Positions 9,250 through 16,836 of a DNA stretch of 64,000 nucleotides are shown one piece after another; the first letter of the stretch is position 1; the number at the start of each line of letters is the position of its first letter. The DNA comes from Bacteroidia bacterium. GTDB taxonomy: Bacteria; Bacteroidota; Bacteroidia; J057. The notes beneath the pieces are model-generated. The model was not told the DNA's origin and ran no database searches. It was given only the letters and a program-made list of their open reading frames with translations. The stretch lies in assembly GCA_030430575.1 (NCBI GenBank), contig JAUIKF010000025.1, positions 44,698 through 108,697 of the forward strand, read 5' to 3'. A program made the translations under genes and the position numbers.

Positions 9250-9585
9250 TCATCAAAAACCATGATAAGTGATGGTACTACATCATCAGAATTAACTATA
9301 TGCAAGTACTGAAATTTGATGATCTCGTTATATTTAAACAACTGACTATCACTATATTACAAATAGCCAAAACTTATACAATTTATTTTATTTGTATTTT
9401 TTATGTGCCAGTTATTTATCATAAATATCTATATATCAATTACTTACACCCCTTTCCCAAAAAAATAAAGTAGATTCACCTCAAAAAAAACAACACATCC
9501 CCCCCTATCCACTTGTCTAAAAAATATTTTTTACCTAGCTTTATAATCCTAGCAACTACACTTTTACCCATATACTTTTCTACCA
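9250..9585. promoter_or_regulatory. AT-rich leader/promoter region of the Ubl operon
   Basis: These 336 bases of very AT-rich, stop-riddled sequence precede the first gene of the ubiquitin-like operon. The operon promoter must lie here or upstream because gaps inside the operon are at most 50 bases. I cannot assign a specific -33/-7 pair. No riboswitch-like or long hairpin structure was seen. Confidence 0.45.
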
Positions 9586-10821
9586 ATGGATGCCTCTTCC
9601 AAGCGCTCATTCGACCCTAGATCCTGGGACCACACTTTTGAACTTATTTCTTGGTGGGATGCTGAGAGCGTCCGCAAGGCCAAAGTGATTGTTGTAGGCG
9701 CAGGTGCGCTGGGGAATGAAGTGTTGAAAAACCTGGCTTTGCTCAATGTTGGACATATTTTAGTCATTGACTTCGATACGATTGAGTATTCGAATTTGTC
9801 TCGCTCCATTTTGTTTCGGCCTAGTGATTGTGTCGAGGGAACTGAAGCCAAATTCAAGGCGGATGTAGCAGCTGAGCGTGTCAAAGAGATCAATCCCAAT
9901 GTGCACATAAGAAGTATCGTAGGGAAAATTCCAGGAGATGTCGGCCTAGGGGTTTTTCGCCATGCTGATGTGATTATAGGGTGTCTTGACAACCGCCTGG
10001 CTCGACTCTTTATCAATCGCCTAGCGTATAAAATTGGTGCTACGTGGGTGGACGGAGGCATTCAGAACCTTGCGGGGCAAGTAACGGTCTACCGTCCTGG
10101 CGAATCTTGCTACGAATGTAGCTTGGGTTCTACCGACCGAGAATTTATTCAATTCCAACTAGGGTGCCCAGATATCGCACGGGCAAGTGTAGAGCTTGGA
10201 CGTGTACCTACGACTCCGCTGGCAGCTTCCATCATTGGGGCACTTCAAGTCACGGAAGCCCTCAAAGTAGTGCTTGGAAATGATGATAAATTATTGGTTG
10301 GCGAACGTGCATACTATGAGGGGATGAATAATGATTATTTTCGATTTAAGACTACCCCCATGAAGTCAGAGTGCTTGAGTCATTTCACCTATGATCCTAT
10401 CATAGAAGCTGACGAGATGACTGCAGACCTTACTGTTGAAGATGCATTGGACCTGCTAGAAGCGCGCTTCAATGATCCTGCTGTTTGCATAGAACTGGAT
10501 CAAGAACTCATCACTGAAATCACGACCCGACAAACGGAGAAAACCTATGACGTCATCGTTTCAAAAGCCTCTTTTGGAAAGAAAATGATCGAACGGTATC
10601 AAATCCAGTCCAATGAGGGGATTGTCATCACAGGAGAAGTGAGGGAATTGACCAAAACCTTCAAGCATTTAGGTCTTTCCTTATTGGAAGTGGGCATTCC
10701 CCGCTTGCACATCATAAAAGTACGCGCCAATGGGGAGACACACTTTGTGGAATTGAGTGGGGATGAACCTCCTTTTGGTACGCCCCAACCTCAAAATGAA
10801 CATGCTATTAACAAACCATAA
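9586..10821 (+). CDS. E1-like (ThiF/MoeB/UBA superfamily) Ubl-activating enzyme
   Basis: The product has 411 residues. It has an adenylating Rossmann domain with VVGAGALGNEVLKN (residues 36-49), IDFDTIEYSNLSRS (61-74, the conserved Arg/Asn ATP site) and GCLDNR (132-137). A zinc pair C175-Y-E-C178 is probably completed by C273 and H276. VPTTPLAASIIGALQVTEAL (207-226) is the E1 crossover-loop region, and C194 upstream of it is a candidate thioester Cys. Residues 280-400 add a domain with LGLSLLEVGIPRLHIIKV, common at E1-like C-termini. It should adenylate the C-terminus of the small Ubl encoded next and pass it to the E2. It is the first gene of the operon, 50 bases from the Ubl gene. The family is certain; the cognate Ubl is inferred from adjacency. 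Confidence 0.9.
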   Translation: MDASSKRSFDPRSWDHTFELISWWDAESVRKAKVIVVGAGALGNEVLKNLALLNVGHILVIDFDTIEYSNLSRSILFRPSDCVEGTEAKFKADVAAERVKEINPNVHIRSIVGKIPGDVGLGVFRHADVIIGCLDNRLARLFINRLAYKIGATWVDGGIQNLAGQVTVYRPGESCYECSLGSTDREFIQFQLGCPDIARASVELGRVPTTPLAASIIGALQVTEALKVVLGNDDKLLVGERAYYEGMNNDYFRFKTTPMKSECLSHFTYDPIIEADEMTADLTVEDALDLLEARFNDPAVCIELDQELITEITTRQTEKTYDVIVSKASFGKKMIERYQIQSNEGIVITGEVRELTKTFKHLGLSLLEVGIPRLHIIKVRANGETHFVELSGDEPPFGTPQPQNEHAINKP

Positions 10822-10871
10822 ACCATCAATCTTCAAAAAATATAGTAAAGATAAATTTTAACGAAAAAACC

Positions 10872-11162
10872 ATGAATGAAGACACTATAATCAGTATTGT
10901 CATACGCATCATGCCCAGCGGCATGGAGTTCGATATAGACCTCCCGCTTTACACCACAGGCAAGCAGTTGTTAGATGAGCTAATGGCTTTGGATGAAGTA
11001 GAGCGGGTAGGCCAAAATGGACAACCGTACAGCTATCGCCTGATCTCCAAAGGGACAGGTCAAGAAATAGATCTCGGCAAAAGTCTGTATAATATTGGTA
11101 TTAAAGAAGGAGATACCGTCATTCTTGCTGCAGACCTGGAAGCAGGTGCCAGCAGCTATTAA
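10872..11162 (+). CDS. Ubiquitin-like beta-grasp modifier (YukD-like)
   Basis: The 96-residue product starts IISIVIRIMPSGMEFDIDLP, followed by a helix TTGKQLLDELMALDEV, RLISKGTGQEIDLGKSLY and IGIKEGDTVILA. This is the ordered beta-hairpin, helix, beta pattern of ubiquitin/YukD. It is the presumed substrate of the E1 and E2 flanking it. The C-terminus is EAGASSY with no Gly-Gly, so either the native tyrosine end is activated or a protease trims the tail, for example to the single G92. The two JAMM proteins of the operon are candidates for trimming. YukD/EsaB-type proteins also occur in type VII loci, but none of those genes is here. Confidence 0.82.
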   Translation: MNEDTIISIVIRIMPSGMEFDIDLPLYTTGKQLLDELMALDEVERVGQNGQPYSYRLISKGTGQEIDLGKSLYNIGIKEGDTVILAADLEAGASSY

Positions 11163-11174
11163 CCCTAGAACACT

Positions 11175-12044
11175 ATGGATGCGCCAATGCCAGTCTATGA
11201 TTTTGATCGCTTACGTGACCCACGTGACAAACGCTTAGCGAATGAGCACATGCTGCTACATGAGTTTTGTAGTAAAACAGATCGGATTCGCTATGAAATC
11301 GTCGGAGACCGCATGCCCCCAGAGAAATACATGGTGTATTATTATGTAAAAAGTATCATTGGGATCAACCCCGAAGACCACTCCCCTATTTATGGGGATC
11401 TCCATGAGGTGGAAATCAGTTTTCCCACTGGCTTTCCTATCGAGGCAGCCAAGATTTACGCCAAGACCGACCTGTGGCACCCCAATATCAAATGGAGTGG
11501 CAGGTTTAAGGGCAGGGTGTGTGGTAACCTAGAGGATTTTGGGCCTTTATATACATTAGACTTATTGGTCAGAAGAATAGGCGAAATCCTTCAGTACAAA
11601 AACTATCATGCGATCAAGGAGGTCCAGCCTTACCCAGAAGACTTTGAAGTAGCGGATTGGGTGCTTGCCACTGGAGAGAAGAATGGCTATATGGACAAGT
11701 CCAAAGGCATCGTGGTTGACCCAAGAAACCTGGTCTGGAAAGAGGGCGATCCTGAAGAGGTGTATCAACCTCCCTTAGCGGATACCCCGCCGCAAGAAGC
11801 GCCTGAAGACACAACAGATAGTATTCCCCTTTCAACCTCTGACACGCCTGTAGGAAAAACGGAACCTGAAAAAGAACCGGACCCTATCTCCCCCCCCAAG
11901 AACACAGGTCGGAAATCCATCTCAATTAACCCCCGTAAAACCACGAATTCTTCTGAGTCTTCCTCTGACACAGCTTCTGATTCTGGTGAGGATACGCCAC
12001 CTAAGTCCAACAAAGGTGGCATTAAGATCATCCGAAAACGCTGA
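11175..12044 (+). CDS. E2-like (UBC-fold) conjugating enzyme with long disordered tail
   Basis: The product has 289 residues. Residues 20-165 carry the UBC signature: HEVEISFPTGFPIEAAKIYA, then H102-P-N-I105 and the active-site C116 in GRVCGNLEDF, followed by LDLLVRRIGEILQ. The HPN-to-Cys spacing is typical of E2s. Residues 205-280 are Pro/Ser/Thr/Glu-rich and look disordered. The very end is GGIKIIRKR, a short basic motif echoed in two other operon proteins. It should accept Ubl from the E1 as a thioester and transfer it to a substrate, alone or with an E3. It lies 12 bases after the Ubl gene and 25 before the next gene. Confidence 0.88.
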   Translation: MDAPMPVYDFDRLRDPRDKRLANEHMLLHEFCSKTDRIRYEIVGDRMPPEKYMVYYYVKSIIGINPEDHSPIYGDLHEVEISFPTGFPIEAAKIYAKTDLWHPNIKWSGRFKGRVCGNLEDFGPLYTLDLLVRRIGEILQYKNYHAIKEVQPYPEDFEVADWVLATGEKNGYMDKSKGIVVDPRNLVWKEGDPEEVYQPPLADTPPQEAPEDTTDSIPLSTSDTPVGKTEPEKEPDPISPPKNTGRKSISINPRKTTNSSESSSDTASDSGEDTPPKSNKGGIKIIRKR

Positions 12045-12069
12045 TATAACATTGCTTAATTCTTTGACT

Positions 12070-14196
12070 ATGTCACTCAATTATTTTATTCGCATATTAG
12101 GATTTATATGGATCGGTATCGTTCCTACGGTCGTATGTGCGCAGTTATCAATGACGATACCATTTGAGTCTATAGGACTAGGCAAAAAAAAGGACCATGT
12201 TATAAAAGGAAGTATTGATGTAGAGATTTATCAAACAAAAAGAACAGGGAAACAAATACCCAAGGGATTGGTGATTACCCAAGATGATCAAATTTCCATT
12301 GTATTGTCTAACTTTAGATGGGATAAATATGGAAGGAAAGAGATAAAAGAGTCAGTAATGGACTTACAGGGGAGCAGATTTGATCGGGAGAATGAGGATT
12401 TTCGATTAGAAAAGATGACCCTTAGAGATCCCAACAAAGATAACACCACGACCCTGCCTATCAATCAATCTGTCTTTCTTGATCATCAAAGGGCAAAAAA
12501 AGCTCCTGGGACCATCCAAATGGAGATAGTCCCTAATATCCTCTCCAACTGCCAATTAAAAGCTACCCTTGCCCTTCGATTGCGGGTGATTAATATTGCT
12601 GATGTACAGAAAAGCCGTGAAGAAAGTGCTGAGATAGCTACTTTGACAAAAAAATCGTCTATCGCCATTCGCATCCCCGTCTGGATTTTACCCGCTACGG
12701 ATGATACCCAAGAAAATGAGATGTGGCAAGCAGCCCAAGATGAGACCACAGATATATTTGCCCAAACGGAACTTGCCTGGCAATACCTCAATAAATATGA
12801 TGATTGTGGAAGATTTTCTGCACAGGCTGCTCAACTAGTAAGAGCAAATGAAGATAATGTTTGTGCCGTCCTCGATAAGCTTGGCGCAAGTAAATATCTA
12901 CAGGCAATCAAAGATAAAAAATGGGGATGGCAAGGGAGTTGTTCAGACAAAGCCAATTCGATCCTTGGGAGAATGAAGGAAGAAGAAGTCTTTAACAATG
13001 CCATGAATAGCAAGGGACTTTCTGTCCTTTGTGATTACTTAGAACTTAATGGAAAAGATGCTGCGCTCACTCAAAATGTCTCTTCCGTCAGCGATGAATT
13101 AAATACGCGAATCGCAAATAAATGGCAATCTTTGTTCCAACGCCTGCAGCCTAGGGGAGAAACGGATAGAAGAGAGTGTCGGCAATTTCTCTCCTACCTC
13201 AACACCTGCCAAAGCACTATTCTTACTACTTATATCAATGATTCTAATAAAGAAAAGAAAGGCACTGCAAGCGTGTGTGCCAGGGCACCTTCCCCGTGTG
13301 AGATTTTATGGAATGAGATCAGCCAATTGAGGAATAATGAAAGTGACACAGAGGTGCTGAATGGGAAATATCGAGAATACTTGGATAAGTGTACAGGCAA
13401 TGCCAGCAGGTATGAAGAGATTCTTTCGCTTGTCAAACCTAAATTGTCCCAGCGGAACCAAGATGTAGATATGTTTGGCGGGAAGATGTATCACTTTGAT
13501 TTGAATTATTATAAACCATCCTTGTCCCTAACATCTGCCATTCACCATAAAGAGGGAGGGCAGATTCCCCTAAATACCGATGAACATATCCAACTACTGA
13601 GGCAAACAGCAGATGCGATCGCCCCAGAAAAGATCAGGATAGATTTTTCGGTAGAAAAAGAAATCAAATTATTTTTCCCGCCAGACTTAAAAGGGGAATT
13701 TTCCTTTGAGTTTCAAGATGCTTTTGGGAAAACGATTCCATTGAGCATAAATACCAGCCTCAATCCATTAGAGGCAAATTTGATACCTAGTGAAGAGGAC
13801 GATAAATCTCTACGGTTTTATATCACAGGAGGCGATAGTTTAGACGATCATGATAGCATTGCCTATACCCTTATTTTTCAACAAATAGGAGGTCCAGCCG
13901 CTATTCCGTTCCCTGTCAGTTTAAAAAACCTAACGCCAGACAGCGAATCCCAATATATCCTGAACAAAGAGGAATACCTCTCAGGCTTGCCTGATGGTCA
14001 ATACCAAGTCACTGTCCGTGACCATCGCAATGATGAAGCCCATCAGGTCGAACTTCAAGAACGGATCACCCTCAGTCAGGGCAGTTCCGTTTCCCCTGTC
14101 TTTTTAAAGTCAGGATTGCTTATTACCCTATTACTGATGGTGACTTGGCTTACCTACGCCAATATCCAGTCCGCCAAAAGCGCTAAAAAGAAATGA
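12070..14196 (+). CDS. Type I membrane protein of the Ubl operon (unknown function)
   Basis: The 708-residue product starts at ATG 12070, where a clear signal peptide begins (MSLNYFIRILGFIWIG, cleavage near CAQ). The longer frame upstream overlaps the E2 and lacks this signal. Residues 25-210 are beta-rich. Residues 230-470 are helical with many Cys, often near each other (for example VCARAPSPCEI and CRQFLSYLNTC), suited to periplasmic disulfides. Residues 520-670 are again beta-rich. A single transmembrane helix (about 677-697) and a Lys-rich tail end the protein. It is therefore mainly periplasmic with a short cytosolic tail. I recognise no family. The 4-base ATGA overlap with the first JAMM gene argues for a joint complex. 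Confidence 0.75.
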   Translation: MSLNYFIRILGFIWIGIVPTVVCAQLSMTIPFESIGLGKKKDHVIKGSIDVEIYQTKRTGKQIPKGLVITQDDQISIVLSNFRWDKYGRKEIKESVMDLQGSRFDRENEDFRLEKMTLRDPNKDNTTTLPINQSVFLDHQRAKKAPGTIQMEIVPNILSNCQLKATLALRLRVINIADVQKSREESAEIATLTKKSSIAIRIPVWILPATDDTQENEMWQAAQDETTDIFAQTELAWQYLNKYDDCGRFSAQAAQLVRANEDNVCAVLDKLGASKYLQAIKDKKWGWQGSCSDKANSILGRMKEEEVFNNAMNSKGLSVLCDYLELNGKDAALTQNVSSVSDELNTRIANKWQSLFQRLQPRGETDRRECRQFLSYLNTCQSTILTTYINDSNKEKKGTASVCARAPSPCEILWNEISQLRNNESDTEVLNGKYREYLDKCTGNASRYEEILSLVKPKLSQRNQDVDMFGGKMYHFDLNYYKPSLSLTSAIHHKEGGQIPLNTDEHIQLLRQTADAIAPEKIRIDFSVEKEIKLFFPPDLKGEFSFEFQDAFGKTIPLSINTSLNPLEANLIPSEEDDKSLRFYITGGDSLDDHDSIAYTLIFQQIGGPAAIPFPVSLKNLTPDSESQYILNKEEYLSGLPDGQYQVTVRDHRNDEAHQVELQERITLSQGSSVSPVFLKSGLLITLLLMVTWLTYANIQSAKSAKKK

Positions 14197-16226
14197 ATCG
14201 CTTTTCTGTAGTATTATTGATTGTATGGCTGCTCCTGGGTCGCTCGGGATGGGGGCAGGTGGAGATGTCGGGTATTTCTCGAAATCTTCCTCAAGATATC
14301 GAGATAAAGTTTGGTGACAATAATAAGTCAAACCTTTCTATTGAGTTTCATGCAAAAAATGATAAAACTGGATGGGCGCCAAAAAACAAAAGGAAAAAAG
14401 GTTGTTTTCTAACTTTCACAAGTGAGCCCTCACAAAACTCATGTATTCAAACTGTTTCTAGCAAATCTAACAAAATGGATTGCTCTGACCCAGGACCTGT
14501 TTCCCTCGAGTACAAATATAAGTTAGGTTTAACGAAGTGTCCTGACAAATTTAATCTTACGATTAACTTTAATATAACTTGTGATTCTGAATCAAATGGT
14601 CAATTTCAAATTGAATTAACTAAGCCAAGGTCCTTAGCTAATGGAACGAGACAGGATGGAGATGGAACAAGGCAAGATGGAGATAGAACAAGGCAAGATG
14701 GGGATGGAACGAGACAGGATGGAGATGGAACAAGGCAAGATGGAGATAGAACAAGGCAAGATGGGGATGGAACGAGACAGGATGGAGATGGAACAAGGCA
14801 AGGTGGGGATGGAACAAGACAGGATGGAGATGGGGCAAGACAGGATGGGGGTGGAACAAGACAGGGTGGGGGTGGAACAAGACAGAATGGAGATGGGGCA
14901 AGACAGAATGGGGATGATACTAACCAGAATGGGAATGGAACAAGACAGGATGGAGATAGGACAGGAAAAGGAAAGGGTAATCCATTTAGCTTAAATGTGA
15001 TTAGGGAACCCCAGAATAGTAAGGGCGATTATATTTTAATCTTACCAAAGGTTATAAATGATTCAGGGCCTATAAATACTCTTTACTTCCAAACAAAGCT
15101 TAATAACGGTAACTATAAACAATCCCCACCTCCTAAAAATTTTATTTTCATCAAGCCCGATACAATTTATGTCCGTGCTCATAAAGATTTGAGAGATACC
15201 ACTCGACTAGTTTTAAAACTAGAAAATAGTGGTACATGGGAAAGTCAAGACTTTGTCCTTATTACAGATACTGAACCACAAGAGCCCCCCATAACCTTTA
15301 TTTTCGGGGCAATTATTGGGGTATTTATTCTGGTAATTATTCTTTTTATCTGGCAATCATCTCTAGGGAAAAAGAAAAAAGAACAAGCTAAGATTAAAAA
15401 GATCAAAGACGCCGCAGCGAAGCGCCAGCAGGAAAACGCTAATAAAACCAGCGACGAGCCTGAACCTGCTGCGGAACTCCTTGAGCAACCTGCAGTGGCT
15501 AATCAATCTCCAGCAACAGAACTATCCGAACCACCAAGCGAGCCAAGTGAAGGGAAGACAGAGATTAAGTTCAAGCGGAGAACTCCGACGCCCCCCAAAA
15601 GCCCAGATGAACTGGCAGCGAGTGCGCTTATTTCCACAGGTTCAGGCAAAACGTATGTTTCCCTGTCCCTGAACGAGCTCTGGGAGGATACCACAGTGAA
15701 GCGGGTAAGCTTACAGCATGAATTGATGGACGATATTGAAGCATTTATTCAGGAAATGAATATCAAGCCGTTTCTTGAAGATGGGCAGGATGCAGTCCCT
15801 GAAATAGGGGGATTTATTTTGGGAACCTATCAAGGCACAGCCGAAGAGGGATTTGAGGTGTTTTTAGAAAAATTTGCCCGTATCACCCCTGGGACAAGTG
15901 ACGTTTATCGTGTTTCCTTTGAAACCCAAGCTTGGGCTGAGCTTGCACAAGAACAGGATAAATATCCAGATCTCGAAACCATCGCCTGGTTTCATACCCA
16001 CCCTGGGCATGGCCTCTTTTTGTCTTTACCTGATCAGCGAATTCACAATGGGTTTTTCCAAGAAAAATATCAATTGGCGATGGAGATTGATACGCTAAGT
16101 GACGGATTGGACATGGCACTCTTCAGCAGGATGCAATCTGGCACAGTCAATAATCGGGATCAGCGGCTCAGTGATAGTTGGTTTAAGTGGGAAACAATTA
16201 TGAAAGAAAAGTCAACCAATGAATAA
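14193..16226 (+). CDS. Membrane-anchored JAMM (JAB/MPN) isopeptidase with repeat linker
   Basis: The product has 677 residues. It has a signal peptide (1-21, VVLLIVWLLLGRSGWGQ) and a beta-type periplasmic part to about 145. A repeat of seven residues (TRQDGDG type) covers about 150-258. A second beta domain precedes one transmembrane helix at about 368-390 (FIFGAIIGVFILVIILFIWQ). A charged, Pro-rich cytosolic linker contains EIKFKRRTP. The cytosolic JAB/MPN domain spans about 500-670. Its JAMM motif is complete: E in PEIGGFILG (about 535), HTHPGH (about 599) and S-L-P-D downstream. Such metalloproteases cut Ubl from conjugates or mature Ubl precursors. The topology puts the catalytic domain inside the cell, opposite a periplasmic sensor-like part. 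Confidence 0.88.
   Translation: MNRFSVVLLIVWLLLGRSGWGQVEMSGISRNLPQDIEIKFGDNNKSNLSIEFHAKNDKTGWAPKNKRKKGCFLTFTSEPSQNSCIQTVSSKSNKMDCSDPGPVSLEYKYKLGLTKCPDKFNLTINFNITCDSESNGQFQIELTKPRSLANGTRQDGDGTRQDGDRTRQDGDGTRQDGDGTRQDGDRTRQDGDGTRQDGDGTRQGGDGTRQDGDGARQDGGGTRQGGGGTRQNGDGARQNGDDTNQNGNGTRQDGDRTGKGKGNPFSLNVIREPQNSKGDYILILPKVINDSGPINTLYFQTKLNNGNYKQSPPPKNFIFIKPDTIYVRAHKDLRDTTRLVLKLENSGTWESQDFVLITDTEPQEPPITFIFGAIIGVFILVIILFIWQSSLGKKKKEQAKIKKIKDAAAKRQQENANKTSDEPEPAAELLEQPAVANQSPATELSEPPSEPSEGKTEIKFKRRTPTPPKSPDELAASALISTGSGKTYVSLSLNELWEDTTVKRVSLQHELMDDIEAFIQEMNIKPFLEDGQDAVPEIGGFILGTYQGTAEEGFEVFLEKFARITPGTSDVYRVSFETQAWAELAQEQDKYPDLETIAWFHTHPGHGLFLSLPDQRIHNGFFQEKYQLAMEIDTLSDGLDMALFSRMQSGTVNNRDQRLSDSWFKWETIMKEKSTNE
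14641..14965 (+). repeat. In-frame 21-bp coding minisatellite (about 15 copies)
   Basis: There are tandem 21-base units encoding GTRQDGD with variants RTRQDGD, GARQNGD and GTRQGGG. The first copies are arranged as a 63-base higher-order repeat (two GTRQDGD plus one RTRQDGD). Later copies diverge. The unit length keeps the reading frame, so copy-number changes alter only linker length in the periplasmic part of the JAMM protein. Confidence 0.9.
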
Positions 16227-16836
16227 GGACCAGCCACATATTCAAATCCAGCCACGGAGGCCATTTGTTCAGCAAGATTTAGACGAACTGGTAAGCAGTG
16301 CCCACGCCCATAACGCTTCGGAGCAGTGGGTTTATGGGAACTGCCAGGTGGAAAGGTGCTTTTTTTACCCTGAAGTCGTCCAAGATATCGACACATGGGC
16401 CACCAATAGCTTGGAATCCACGCCTGTAGCTGAAACAGGAGGGTTTCTGCTTGGGAATTATGCAATGACCCCCATTGATTCTTATATCTTGGCAGTTCAG
16501 CATTTTTTGCCCGCTGAGCATATTAGCTTTCAGAGTTCACATCGGCTGCGGATGGGCCCTGCCAGCATGTTGGCCTTGGATAAGGCCCAATTGGCCTATC
16601 CTGACCAACTAGTCTTGGGGTGGTTTCATACCCATCCTGGCCATACTCCTTTTTTTTCAGAAATAGACCTAGGCACCCATGAAGCCTTTTTCAAAATGCC
16701 TTATCACATAGGCGTGGTGATGGACCCCTGTCAGGAAACCTATCCCACGGCCATTTTTGCCAGAAGAGAAGATAAAACCATGGTTACACACTGGAACCCA
16801 ATAGAATGGATCAAATGGGAAGATTTACGAAATTAA
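16219..16836 (+). CDS. Soluble JAMM (JAB/MPN) isopeptidase
   Basis: The 205-residue product has no signal peptide or membrane helix, so it is cytosolic. The JAMM motif is complete: E72 in AETGGFLLG, H137-T-H139-P-G-H, then S147-E-I-D150. The domain is close in pattern to the JAB domain of the preceding protein (WFHTHPGH shared), suggesting a duplication with loss of the membrane part. Likely roles are removing Ubl from targets or trimming the Ubl C-terminus. The start overlaps the previous gene by 8 bases and the stop overlaps the next by about 31, so it is tightly coupled in translation. Which of the two JAMM proteins processes and which deconjugates cannot be told from sequence. Confidence 0.9.
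   Translation: MNKDQPHIQIQPRRPFVQQDLDELVSSAHAHNASEQWVYGNCQVERCFFYPEVVQDIDTWATNSLESTPVAETGGFLLGNYAMTPIDSYILAVQHFLPAEHISFQSSHRLRMGPASMLALDKAQLAYPDQLVLGWFHTHPGHTPFFSEIDLGTHEAFFKMPYHIGVVMDPCQETYPTAIFARREDKTMVTHWNPIEWIKWEDLRN

Noticed and set aside
10872..11162. Type VII (ESX/Ess) secretion gene because of the YukD-like fold
   Set aside because: There are no EssC-like ATPase, WXG100 or EsaA/EssB-like genes in the window, while E1, E2 and JAMM genes flank it directly.
14641..14965. Possible CRISPR-like array
   Set aside because: The repeats are contiguous with no unique spacers and encode a regular 7-residue motif.
14638..14994. Open frames on the minus strand and in a second plus frame across the minisatellite
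   Set aside because: They are by-products of the 21-bp repeat, which keeps all frames open. Only the frame of the JAMM protein has a signal peptide, membrane helix and a known domain.
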